DNA of 38,061 bases from Saccoglossus kowalevskii (GCF_000003605.2 NW_003148270.1:50540-88600); one strand, 5' to 3'; positions 13,901-22,798 are shown, numbered from the stretch's first letter. Notes: generated by a model from the letters alone, not told the origin. Translations and numbers: made by a program.

Positions 13901-16900
13901 AAAAGAAAATAACCAGAATATAGTGTAATTTAACGGACACTGAGGCGGCTTATTTTCGGAGCCAACATGATAGAAAACGATCATGTCTCAGTAATATGAT
14001 ACAATAATTCATAGTGCGAAAAACATACAATGCTACACCATAACATACCAACAACATTACCGAATATGAATTGAAGCTGATCTATATAGTTCTAACGAGA
14101 AATTATTGTTTTTTTCAGCAATCTGTTTAATTCATTTTTAATTCATTCTAAAGGTTCCTCACCCTTTTTCGAAACAGGCTACTCTGGATCGAACTAAGAC
14201 ATATGACTGGAATTGGTTAAGTTCATATCGGTGATTTACTCTGCTTTAAAAAAAAACTGTTTTCTAAAAGTTTCTTGTTTGTTCGAAGTTGTGTTTTATT
14301 GCTTGTAAAATCAGTGTTTTTATTATATTTTTTTATCATAAGCCATACTAATTTCTTATTATATAATGTGTGGCTGTATGTATTGTATTTTTCTTTACGA
14401 TGGCAATCTAGGTAACGTTGTTCAACAATCTAATGTTGAATTTATGAGTGTCTTGACAATCTGATGTGGGACGAAGGAACCAATTTAATACTAACGGTCA
14501 TGGCGACGTCCTTATATTTCACTATTTTGAGCTTAACAAAAAATAACAGTAAGTTTAATTTGTATTTATCAGATGAAAACTTGATGTATGAAACATAAGC
14601 AATCATGACTTTTGATGAATCTTGGATACAGATACAAGTATTTCCAGTGACTAGATGTTTTATTTCAGTGAATCATCTGGCTTGGTATGTGACTGAAAAC
14701 TGAAATTCTTTCTCCTACATAAGTTTGTTGTTTTATTTCAACATATGTCAAAATGTGTCTCAAATAATATACATTCATCTGCCACCGGCAGGTTATTATT
14801 ACTTTTCATACCTTAAATTACATGAATTGAATTGTTGATATTATTTTCTTAATTATTAATTTTATTTAGATATTCATTAAGAAAATCGTACTCTGTTGTT
14901 CCAACGAAAAGATCAAACAAAGAATGTGTAATTACTTGCACATACGTGATTTCAGAAAAGCCGTTTACAGAATTTGCGGTTTATAAACATATAAACATTT
15001 ACGAATTTGTAAACTGTCGTTTGCCCAATTCGAACGTTCACCGCTCCTCACAGAATACTCGCTTCTGAAACATGCGACCCGGTTTACGCATGTACGCGGG
15101 CGTATCAAACAGAACATGATTGGTTGTGTGGCACATCGTGAACCACAGGGTGCATTATTATCCAATCATATTGTCTCATTTGAATTCGAATGAAACGATC
15201 GGTAAATATTTGTTATAACATAGGTATTGCTTTTCTGAAGTAACAGCGTAAAAAATAATGTATTGATAATCTTATTCAAACATTTGACTTACAACAATTT
15301 TCTTCATCTGAATTATCACCACAGCCATCGTTACCATTGCATATTTCTTTCTCTGGTACTAAGATACCATTCTTGCATTCTTTTAAATCTGCATATTGAA
15401 AGTATGAAATATGGTAGTTTTCCATGTGAACAGTAACTTACACAAGTATTACACTGAGAAAATGATTAACGTAGTGAATGTTCGCCACAAATCAAATACG
15501 CACATGTAGTTATATTTATATTCTACTATTATTTAATTTTTGTGCATATATTAATATAAGCACATTGTATGTAACAATAACTCGATTCTTCATTTAATGT
15601 GCATAATACAATAGTGGTTCAAATAATACATACAGTTGAACTGTTGGATATAAGTTCATTGCATTTCTGGTGCGTTCTGTATTCATTTGCATATTGAATA
15701 TAGCCACCACTGAACAAATCTGATGACTTGGAGGGAAATCAATATATTCACTGTTCACTAAGTTCATTAATTCAATCAGTGGATTTTTTTTACACATTTT
15801 AGACATTTCGGCAACCGGCACTACCAAGTTGAAGTTTGTTAGAAACGAAGAAGTATGTCGACGCGAAGTTAACACCAAATACACTTTTTGACGAATGTAT
15901 AGTGTTTTTAGTATATCTAGATGTGATGGCACAATATTTAATTACAAGCATCGATCAATCAGATTGGGAATTGAATATCAGGGTTTAAATATCACAAATA
16001 TACATGATAATAATAATGGTTATTCTTTTCTTCAATACCCATATCGTGTAAATCATAAGCATCTCAACACTTGAATTACATATTCCCCATTAGGTTTAGT
16101 TTAAGAAATATATAAAGCATATCAATATCAATTCTATAGGTCTGGTAATACAAAACAAAACAAACAAGACAAGACAAACAAAATGACGTGTGACATAATT
16201 CTTAATTTGATATAATTAATATATCAAGTTTGAGCATAACCTGGTCATATTTGACTGAGATCATAGTCCCGTGCCCCAGAGAAGCTTGATTTTGATATAT
16301 TTATAACATTAAACTAATCGTCATTTGTTCACATTGACGAGGATCGTCATACCAATTTACCTGCATACTATGGCATGACAAAAATAAAATTTAAACAAAA
16401 GTGTTGTGGCTCCTGATTTCCTTCTTATTTTACTTGTTATCTCTATAAAATACCCATTCCATTTTACAAAATATAATAACTGTAGTACATGTTTCCATTA
16501 TCACTAGTTACGTCACAGCGAATATATCTACGTCAGCGGCGTGTCATTAACTGATTAATATGCATCAAACATTGATGAATGTTAAATGTATAATCCACGT
16601 TGCAACAAAAGTGTCTAAAAACGACTGATTTTCGCTTTTGACATTCTTGACTTTGATGATTTTTAGCACGGAAATCTTGAATCAACTCTTGACAAAACGA
16701 ACCTGCGTATGCATTAAAATAAGTGTAATTGCCGTGTAAAGTTTGAATGCGACCCATCAAAGTGTGTCTAGCTATCGGAACGCAGAACACATGTGCGGAT
16801 ACCCACCAAAAGAATATTTTAAATATTCTTATACACTAACCATACCCTGGGTAATTGTTGGAATAACTACACACGTTACACCAGTAATCATACAGAGTTA

Positions 16901-17728
16901 ACTATCGTGATATAATATACAATAACTATTTACCACAACCGTCTTCATCAGACCAATCACAACAGTCGTTATATCCATCACACCGGCTCCATTCATCATA
17001 ACAACTACCATCGGCACACTTATACCCTGGTTCATTACACTCAGCTTGGGGTTCTGTCGACAACATTAATATTGTGTGTCATTGAGAAAGTTTAATTTTC
17101 AGCGTGCATAAATACATTATCTTGCTGGGAAGTCCTTATGATAAATAATCCAAGTGGACTTGCATCAAACACTTTCAACTTTAGGTTATGTTGACAACAT
17201 TAATATTGTGTGTCATTGAATTGATTCTCAACACGTAGAATGTGCATCCGGTCGACAAGACGGTCCCGACAACAAATACATTATCTTGCTGCGAATTGCT
17301 TGTAAAAATGTAATAAATAATCCAAGTGGACTCGTATCGGACATGTTTGAATTTTCCTGATAATGTAGATCACGTTTGGAACATTATATGTAAATGTGCC
17401 AATCTAGTTTTATGATGCATGTGCAATACTCATCGAACACGTTCTATCTAAGACACACATATTTGATTAGAATGTAACGACAATTGGACATATGTATTTC
17501 CTACCCTAGGTAATGTGGTCTTTCCCAGATACCATGTGATTTGAGTGTTTTTCTATGAGTACAGAATCAACTGAAACTACACAATATGTCAGATTCTGAT
17601 ATTAATCATTAAGAATTATTGAATATGAATAGCTTACCACATCGAGATTCGTCGCTACCATCTGCACAATCTTCAAGGCCATTGCACACAAGGAACGGTG
17701 GAACAACATCTCCATTTGAGCACTCAAC

Positions 17729-17823
<95 letters not shown>

Positions 17824-20800
17824 ATGTGTCCGTACTAATGAAATAAATGTGCACTTACAAACGAAGTCTTCACAATTAAGCTCATCAGAGCCATCGGGAC
17901 ATTGTGGATAACCATCACAAACAAAATATATAGATATCATCCTTCCAAACTCGCACTCAAATCGTGGCACAGCTGAAATGAAGGGATTTACCAGCATACT
18001 CAAAAACATGATTTAAGGCATAATTGAATACACTGCAAAAACAGTCAGGTAACCCATCACATACTCACTACATTTAGTTGGTGATTCATCGCTATCAACA
18101 ATACAGTTATAGTTAACAGTTTGATTATTTATTTCATCTACTTGGTGATTCATCACTGCCCTCAAAACAGTCGCGTAACCCATCACATACTTACTGCATC
18201 CGGTTGGTGATTTATCACTGCCATCAGGGCAGCCCGGTAACTCATCACATACTTACTACATCTACTTGGTGATTCATCACTGCCCTCAAAACAGTCGCGT
18301 AACCCATCACATACTTACTGCATCCGGTTGGTGATTTATCACTGCCATCAGGGCAGCCCGGTAACTCATCACATACTTACTACATCTACTTGGTGATTCA
18401 TCACTGCCATCAAGACAGTCGTGTAACCCATCACATACTTACTGCGAATAAGTACTGATAAATAATTTTAAACTCATAGTCGCTGTCGACATAGGAAGCA
18501 AAGTAAGCAAATAACACCGAATAAACGGCAAGGTAAATATAGTAAATACGTACTGCGTGCGTGACTCGAACCGGCGCTCGCGTACGGCACCCAATCGCCT
18601 TGCTTCACGCCACTACACGTCTTCCCCTCGGCCACCTGGCATCTCCCAAAAAAGGATGCTTAATAACCGAGCTTATTACGTACAGAGAACATGAAACCCG
18701 TCCACGCGATCCGCGCCACATAGCGTGGCCAGAATGCGGCAAAGGCCTTCAGATCTGGCTGTAGTAGGATGGTGAAAGTAATGGTACAGCATTATAACAG
18801 TGAATAAGTACTGAGAAATAATTTTAAACTCATAGTTGCTGTCGACATAGGAAGTAAAGTAAGCAAATAACACCGAATAAACGGCAAGGTAAAGACTATG
18901 TCTAATTATAGTAAATACGTACTGCGTGCGTGACTCGAACCGGCGCTCGCGTACGGCACCCAATCGCCTAGCTTCACGCCACTACTCGTCTTCCCCTCGG
19001 CCACCGGGCATCTCCCAAAAAAAGGATGCTTAATAACCGAGCTTATTACGTACAGAGAACATGAAACCCGTCCACGCGATCCGCGCCACACAGCGTGGCC
19101 AGAATGCGGCAAAGGCCTTCAGATCTGGCTGGCTGACATACTTACTGCATCCATTTGGTGATTCATCACTGCCATCAGGGCAGTCCGGTAACCTGTCACA
19201 TACTTACTGCATCTACTTGGTGATTCAACACTGCCATCAAGACAGTCAGATGACCCATCCCATACTTACTGCATCCAGTTGGTGATTCATCACTGCCATC
19301 AATACAGTCAGGTAAATTGTCACATACTTACTGAATCTAGTCGGTTATTCATCACTGCCATCAAGACATTCGGGTAACCTGTCACATACTTACTGCACTT
19401 AGTTGGTGATTCGTCACTGCCACCAAGTCATTCAAGTAACTCATCACATACTTACTGCATCTACTTGGTGATTCATCACTGCCATCAAGACAGTCAGGTA
19501 ACCCATCACATACTTGGTGTACTGGTACACATACCACTCCATCATGACAAACAAAGTCTCCCGGGTAACAAACTGACATAGAAATAGTATGTGTAGTTCG
19601 TGAGAAGTGGTCAATATAATCAAATGAACGTATTAGTTGTTTTATATTAATTCGAATTGTAATTATTGACAAGGGATGACCACTATTATACATTATAATT
19701 GTGTGTTGAAAGCTAAGGTTGATATCGGAAATATCGTTGCAAATACATGACTATCAATGATATAGTCTTCTCCAATGACATCTCAATAAATATGCAATTC
19801 ACCTCCACGCATATACTAAGTACAGATACTAAGTAACTATAATAATCTCAAGGACAACAGTAACACTTATTTATTAGTCTGATAATTTAATATGTAATAT
19901 ATGATACTTTATGATTATTTTTATTGTAAAAATAAAATGTCAATGTGACGCACACCGAGTACAAATTTGTTTCCTACCTATTGCCACTGTTTGTTTTTTT
20001 TTGACATGCGGAATGATATGATGATAAACCACCGAATAAAATACGTTATTTGTGCATTTGGGGATAATTGTTGCATACTAATAACTTCTCATAGTTGAAA
20101 CTTACTTATATTAATAGAAGAAATAATAAATAATGTGTCTATACATGTGCCATAGATACAGTGATAGTATGTACAATTAATTACATTAAAGAAACAGCTT
20201 GTATTTTTTTTAAAAAGTTTGCGAACTCAAATTTAAAACATATTTCGAAAATCCCCGTTACTGCCATTTTAAATGTGTGTTTTTTTCTCCAATTTTTAGC
20301 TCCGCTGTCGATAAAGTTGACGACGCAGAGCTCTTCATTTAACTAATTGTCCGTCGGCGTCCGGTTTAGTATGTAGTCTGTAGTATGTCGTCAACTTTTA
20401 ACATTTTTTTTTCTTCTTCATTAAAACCGCTAAACCAAATGCTTTCATATAATTTTGATGAATATTTTTGTTATTTTTGGTAAAAAGCAATATTTTCAAC
20501 TCCTTGAAAGTCCAATTATTCTGATAGTATACATAATGTTCATTTTTAGATGATAATCAAATTTTGCATTGCGAATGGCGAAGCTATCTCAGCTGACAGG
20601 CTATTCTACGGCCCACCTCATCTCACTACGAATGGTGGATTGAAAACGGGAACATTCAAACGTTTCCATAATGCGCGGCTCTTACGTTGAACTTCGAGTG
20701 CGGGTTAAGAATGACATAGCCGAAAGTGATACAAAGAGGTATCCTGATAAAAATGCGAAATTATGATCTGTGGCTGTATAGGCGATATAATATGGGAAAG

Positions 20801-22747
20801 ATGAACTTAACAACTACAGTTTGCTCAATTCAAATTCAGTATAGATATTTTAAAAATCCTCCTACTGCAATGTTTTTTTTTAAATTCGTTGTTGTAATTT
20901 GTTTCAATTCAGTAATAATATCACACAGTGCAGTCTATTGCGTCATGCGATTCTTCATCCCACCTCACCTCACTTAAAGCGTAGTGTTGCAAGCTGGAAC
21001 ATTAGAACGTTTACATGAAGAGCGCGACTCTTACGTTCAGCGTTCTAGTTTTAATGATGAAACGCGCGTCTAACATGGGAGAGAACGTGTTTACCTTGAA
21101 AAAAATGGTGAATTCATGATTTGTGTATGTATATACGATATAACACAATGCAACACAAAACTAACTAACGATTCATACTGTCCTAAATACTGTACCTTGT
21201 TTTGGTTCTAGACACGTCATACCACAATCAGTATCACAACATTTCTGGTTGAAAGGACATTCTGCGTCATGTTGACATTTAATGTCACACGACAGACCAG
21301 TGTTTGTGAATGGACAACGGCCTGGCTTTAAACCTGAAACAGTGGATACAATAACTTAGGTTATCTAGTTTCACTAAAATGCGCTCAATAAAATATCAAC
21401 ATCTCAGTCTCATTAAAAAAACATGGCTTTTACTGGCAAATTTGTAAACATTTTTTAATTATGCCATCAAATCTAAATAATGAATAAATAAATGATAGCT
21501 TACATCAATCGTTAACGATAACTTGTGTAAATCTGTACAAGTCGTGATTCACACTCAAACGAAAGTTTGTGATTCACTACCGTGGTGCTTATCTGCCCCA
21601 CCGTAACCTTTATGCGAAGTACATATCACAATCAAATAGAGGAACAGTAATCAAATCACCAAATTCATTGATAAGTCGGATGTTTACATACATTTGTCAA
21701 TGAGTAATACTTTAATTTTGAATGGTGAGTTAACTGTCGATACATTTTACACACTAGTACCTACAATTTATCCGAAAACAATTCACACAATCATTTGTAT
21801 ACAGTTTTTCCTAAGTCTTAACACAGTGCTGTATAGTACTATTTACCTTTACAAACTGGTGGTGGTTGGTTAGGAGCCGTAGCTGTATAAGCAATAACAT
21901 TTCCATACATATTGACACATACGCATATGCCTGTCATCGAACACTGTGTTGGTGAAAAACTGCCATCTTTCTCACACTGAATTTCTATGTCGCGAAACTG
22001 ATCGTTTTGACTTGCCGCCAAAGCAAACTCATGACAGTATTTAGGATCCTTCTCCACGTTAATGGCGTTATCTAGAATCATAAATCATCAAAATTATCAT
22101 AATTGTTTTACACAATTTTCTGCTTATATATATGTAGTGAGTTATAATAATACTAAATGTCGGCGAAATGTATTTGTGTCCGCGCGATCTTTTGCGTTCT
22201 ATGGGTCAATTTTTGTTCTGTCATGCACAACATAATTCATGCGTCCGATGTAAACAAAATAAACTTATTAAATGCGAAATAAATATTACGCCCAATAAGA
22301 AAGACTTCAATGATGTTCGTTACTATATCAAACTCATTCGTATTAATTATAATAATGTATGACATGTTCCATATACTGTTAAAAAAATAATGTCGTAGTG
22401 TGTGGGTATTGGGTGTAAACTCGGCGTGCCAGTTGTTCCATGCTATCTTTTGACAAGTATATCAAATTGAAAGATAGTATTCGTACACTCGAGAGAAAAA
22501 TACCGTGCTTTCTAAAATGCTGAAAAATTAGATATTCATTAATGTTCGAAAACTACTAACACCGGCAATTGCCTCAACTAATATTTTAATTGCGTATAAC
22601 ATGTCCAGGTCGTGTAATGCATTTGCTTATTATTGCAATGAGTCGCAGCAATAAACTATATGTGTACAAGTACATACCTTGATTTTTAGCTGCACATATT
22701 TGATACAGTATACAAAACACCAGCACAACACTTCCTATTCTCTTCAT
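4785..22747 (-). CDS. Gene A: secreted Tg1-WAP-LDLa multidomain protein, whole spliced gene
   Basis: This is a spliced gene assembled by eye from 19 candidate exons, listed separately. The predicted order is signal peptide (residues 1-20), thyroglobulin type-1 domain (24-98), WAP domain (99-144), then single-exon LDLa modules to the end. All internal exons are multiples of three and begin and end in phase 1, the pattern of exon shuffling. Junction codons are all sense codons. Using the stop in exon 18 the coding length is 2091 nt (696 residues); skipping exon 18 and ending at exon 19 gives 697 residues. No transmembrane helix or cytoplasmic tail is seen, so the product should be secreted. Tg1 and WAP domains often inhibit proteases and LDLa modules bind calcium and protein ligands, but the role of this protein is unknown to me. 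Exon calls are firm; which 3' end is used is not. Confidence 0.85.
5634..5749 (-). CDS. Gene A exon 18: LDLa module 15 with lost donor and in-frame stop
   Basis: The acceptor is TGCAG and the six-cysteine module ends DGSDENNC. In gene B the exon ends TGTG/GTAAGT. Here the same place reads TGTGAATAAGTATG, so the GT donor is gone and the frame runs into a TAA two codons after the last cysteine. Either this is now the last coding exon, or the exon is skipped and exon 17 joins exon 19 (both phase 1, so the frame is kept). No AATAAA was seen close downstream, which slightly favours skipping or a distant poly(A) site. Confidence 0.75.
5849..5959 (-). CDS. Gene A exon 17: LDLa module 14 (four Cys, lacks Cys1 and Cys3)
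   Basis: The exon has 37 codons, acceptor TATAG, donor GTGAGT. It reads [16 protein letters not shown], then [17 protein letters not shown]. The central loop is basic and proline-rich. The gene B counterpart at 35927-36037 shares both the loop and the missing cysteines. Confidence 0.83.
6274..6387 (-). CDS. Gene A exon 16: LDLa module 13 (six Cys)
   Basis: The exon has 38 codons, acceptor ATTAG, donor GTAAGT. It is a standard module, with [19 protein letters not shown] and [11 protein letters not shown]. The gene B counterpart at 36378-36491 has the same length. Confidence 0.87.
6703..6801 (-). CDS. Gene A exon 15: LDLa module 12 (four Cys, lacks Cys1 and Cys3)
   Basis: The exon has 33 codons, acceptor TGTAG, donor GTAAGT. 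It reads [15 protein letters not shown], then [16 protein letters not shown]. The gene B counterpart (36799-36897) also lacks Cys1 and Cys3, so the loss predates the duplication. Confidence 0.83.
6992..7108. mobile_element. Short GC-rich inverted-repeat element (MITE-like), intron 14
   Basis: Arms at 6995-7017 and 7077-7101 (GGCGGTSGTCGYCGCAC-type) flank an AT-rich core. TTAA lies at the right end; the left flank reads TCAATT and may be a decayed TTAA. It is GC-rich against the AT-rich intron. No counterpart is visible in the gene B intron, so it probably inserted after the duplication. Confidence 0.55.
7449..7556 (-). CDS. Gene A exon 14: LDLa module 11 (six Cys)
   Basis: The exon has 36 codons, acceptor TCTAG, donor GTGAGT. 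It is a standard module, with [12 protein letters not shown] and [14 protein letters not shown]. It matches the gene B exon at 37917-38024 in length and most residues, and is the first exon of the block shared with gene B that is visible here. Confidence 0.87.
7910..8005 (-). CDS. Gene A exon 13: LDLa module 10 (four Cys, lacks Cys1 and Cys3)
   Basis: The exon has 32 codons, acceptor TTCAG, donor GTAAGA. It reads [12 protein letters not shown], then [16 protein letters not shown]. Only Cys2, Cys4, Cys5 and Cys6 are present. Confidence 0.8.
8632..8745 (-). CDS. Gene A exon 12: LDLa module 9 (six Cys)
   Basis: The exon has 38 codons, donor GTGAGT. The acceptor AG directly follows a short (TA)n run. 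It is a standard module, with [13 protein letters not shown] and [18 protein letters not shown]. From here to the 3' end complete and Cys1/Cys3-less modules alternate, until the last two, which are both complete. Confidence 0.85.
9848..9958 (-). CDS. Gene A exon 11: LDLa module 8 (six Cys)
   Basis: The exon has 37 codons, acceptor TATAG, donor GTAAGA, phase 1-1. It is a standard six-cysteine module, with [11 protein letters not shown] and [13 protein letters not shown]. Confidence 0.85.
10546..10659 (-). CDS. Gene A exon 10: LDLa module 7 (six Cys)
   Basis: The exon has 38 codons, acceptor AACAG, donor GTGAGT, phase 1-1. Six cysteines are present. The last part reads [16 protein letters not shown], where the Asp-Cys before the final loop is Ile-Cys, so calcium binding may be weaker than in other modules. 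Confidence 0.8.
12583..12946 (+). repeat. 362-bp dispersed repeat with terminal hairpin, copy 1 (intron 9)
   Basis: The segment matches the reverse complement of 24032-24393 over its whole length. Its 3' end folds into a hairpin: arms 12837-12867 and 12910-12940 pair over about 27 of 31 bases. No coding sequence or tRNA boxes are seen. Probably a non-autonomous mobile element of unknown class. Confidence 0.75.
13243..13427. repeat. Pentanucleotide array (TATAT)n then (TTAGA)n, intron 9
   Basis: About 30 units of a 5-bp TTATA-type repeat, with one interruption (TATTG near 13373), change into about six TTAGA units at the right end. The apparent open frame through it is a by-product of the repeat. 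Confidence 0.95.
13527..13664 (-). CDS. Gene A exon 9: LDLa module 6 (six Cys)
   Basis: The exon has 46 codons, acceptor TTTAG, donor GTAAGT. A linker SIPGAYVTE precedes six cysteines; the acidic end reads [16 protein letters not shown], with Glu in place of the Ser of the usual SDE. The long ATATT-type array starts about 100 bp downstream of its donor. Confidence 0.82.
13665..16933 (-). other. Introns 7 and 8 of gene A
   Basis: Apart from exon 8 (15293-15388), these 3.2 kb show no further LDLa, WAP or Tg1 signature and no clear repeat. Confidence 0.6.
15293..15388 (-). CDS. Gene A exon 8: LDLa module 5 (four Cys, lacks Cys1 and Cys3)
   Basis: The exon has 32 codons, acceptor TGCAG, donor GTAAGT. 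It reads [16 protein letters not shown], then [11 protein letters not shown]. Cys1 and Cys3 are missing together, as in modules 2 and 3. Confidence 0.8.
16934..17053 (-). CDS. Gene A exon 7: LDLa module 4 (seven Cys)
   Basis: The exon has 40 codons, acceptor GACAG, donor GTAAAT, phase 1-1. It has the six usual cysteines plus one extra next to Cys5, in [10 protein letters not shown]. The odd cysteine could stay free, be a variant, or pair with another chain. Confidence 0.82.
17054..17345. repeat. Two-copy tandem duplication in intron 6
   Basis: The segments at about 17054-17187 and 17188-17345 share gacaacattaatattgtgtg, acattatcttgctg and ataatccaagtggact. The first copy abuts the acceptor of exon 7 (GTCGACAG); the second has GTTGACA at that place. 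Confidence 0.8.
17638..17727 (-). CDS. Gene A exon 6: LDLa module 3 (four Cys, lacks Cys1 and Cys3)
   Basis: The exon has 30 codons, the shortest module, with donor GTAAGC. It reads [11 protein letters not shown], then [16 protein letters not shown]. The acceptor AG is the end of a perfect (TTTA)24 tract. Phase 1-1 matches its neighbours. Confidence 0.8.
17729..17824. repeat. (TAAA)24 microsatellite forming the intron 5 acceptor
   Basis: There are 24 perfect tetranucleotide units (TTTA on the gene strand). They occupy about three quarters of the 131-bp intron 5 and end in TTTAG, the acceptor of exon 6. Confidence 0.95.
17859..17972 (-). CDS. Gene A exon 5: LDLa module 2 (four Cys, lacks Cys1 and Cys3)
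   Basis: The exon has 38 codons, acceptor TTTCAG, donor GTAAGT. The core reads FECEFGR, then [18 protein letters not shown]. Cys2, Cys4, Cys5 and Cys6 are kept and the first and third cysteines are absent. Calcium-site acidic residues are intact. It is followed by an intron of only 131 bp. Confidence 0.8.
18446..18761 (-). repeat. SINE-bearing segment, copy 1
   Basis: The segment matches 18802-19131 closely. On the minus strand it holds a class II tRNA-like promoter: A box TGGCCGAGGGG (18624-18634) and B box GGTTCGAGTC (18563-18572), with the spacing of tRNA-Leu or tRNA-Ser. This points to a tRNA-derived SINE; a working tRNA fold is not evident. Confidence 0.7.
18802..19131 (-). repeat. SINE-bearing segment, copy 2
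   Basis: Near-identical direct repeat of 18446-18761 with the same A box (about 18993-19003) and B box (18932-18941). It has a 14-bp insertion relative to copy 1 near 18893. The two copies are separated by 40 bp and both sit inside the minisatellite. Confidence 0.7.
19456..19572 (-). CDS. Gene A exon 4: LDLa module 1 (six Cys)
   Basis: The exon has 39 codons with acceptor GTCAG and donor GTAAGT, phase 1-1. All six LDLa cysteines are present, with [13 protein letters not shown] carrying the calcium-binding acidic residues. Its 3' half, donor included, is the source or relative of the 61-bp tandem repeat that fills the following intron. Confidence 0.85.
19573..21195 (-). other. Intron 3 of gene A (1.6 kb)
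   Basis: It holds the diverged tandem pair at 20560-21170. The rest shows no gene signal. Confidence 0.6.
20560..21170. repeat. Diverged two-copy tandem duplication in intron 3
   Basis: Copies about 345 bp apart share cccacctca, ggaacatt.aaacgttt, cgcg.ctcttacgtt and gatataa blocks (about 20610-20800 and 20957-21145). They contain GC-richer patches than the rest of the intron. Confidence 0.65.
21196..21333 (-). CDS. Gene A exon 3: WAP (four-disulfide core) domain
   Basis: The exon has 46 codons between a TTTCAG acceptor and a GTACAG donor, phase 1-1. It begins GLKPGRCP and has eight cysteines in WAP order, including [10 protein letters not shown] and DCGMTC. WAP domains are small secreted folds; many inhibit serine proteases or are antimicrobial. 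Which of these applies here cannot be told from the sequence. Confidence 0.88.
21847..22071 (-). CDS. Gene A exon 2: thyroglobulin type-1 domain
   Basis: The exon has 75 codons between a TTCTAG acceptor and a GTAAAT donor, phase 1-1. It contains six cysteines in thyroglobulin type-1 spacing: KYC, EIQC, then GSFSPTQC, the doublet CVCV and a final PVC. The central Trp of the usual CWCV motif is Val here. Known Tg1 domains stabilise extracellular proteins and several inhibit cysteine proteases; inhibition is not shown by this sequence. Confidence 0.85.
22678..22747 (-). CDS. Gene A exon 1: start codon and signal peptide
   Basis: The exon has 23 codons plus one base. It starts [20 protein letters not shown], a basic n-region, hydrophobic core and small-residue cleavage site, followed by KNQ. 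It ends at a GTATGT donor in phase 1. The split codon completes as Asp with exon 2. This is the only upstream segment that gives an ATG in the frame of the downstream modules, so I take it as the translation start. Confidence 0.85.
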
Positions 22748-22791
22748 TTTGCATTATAGACAAATATTCATTGTCCCAATGCTCAACAAGA

Positions 22792-22798
22792 TTTTATA
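22792..22798 (-). promoter_or_regulatory. TATA-like box upstream of gene A
   Basis: The minus strand reads TATAAAA 45 bp before the start codon. This would place transcription start about 15-20 bp before the ATG, giving a very short 5' UTR. In AT-rich DNA such a match is weak evidence on its own; its position is what makes it plausible. Confidence 0.35.

Larger units (their letters stand above)
18010..19455 (-). repeat. Minisatellite built from an LDLa exon/donor junction, intron 4
   Basis: Units of about 61 bp occur at 18045-18445 and 19132-19455. On the minus strand each carries the 3' half of LDLa exon 4 (Asp-Cys, DGSDESP, final Cys), a GTAAGTATG donor and a few intron bases. I count about twelve donor-bearing units including the true exon end. 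A 122-bp dimer (18140-18262) is repeated almost exactly at 18263-18385. Units lack a convincing acceptor and the unit length is not a multiple of three, so they are unlikely to be exons. Confidence 0.85.

Noticed and set aside
17728-18009. Frame reading LFIY repeats into or out of LDLa modules
   Set aside because: The LFIY part is the (TTTA)24 intron microsatellite; the LDLa parts are separate exons with clear splice sites.
18045-18445. Additional LDLa exons in the intron 4 repeat
   Set aside because: Each unit has only the 3' half of a module and a donor, no convincing acceptor and a length not divisible by three.
18553-18640. Possible functional tRNA-Leu or tRNA-Ser gene
   Set aside because: A and B boxes are present but the acceptor and anticodon stems do not form by eye, and the unit is repeated with the same flanks, so a SINE is the better reading.
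18045-19455. CRISPR-like array from regular repeats
   Set aside because: Units are head-to-tail with no unique spacers, and the context is a eukaryotic intron.
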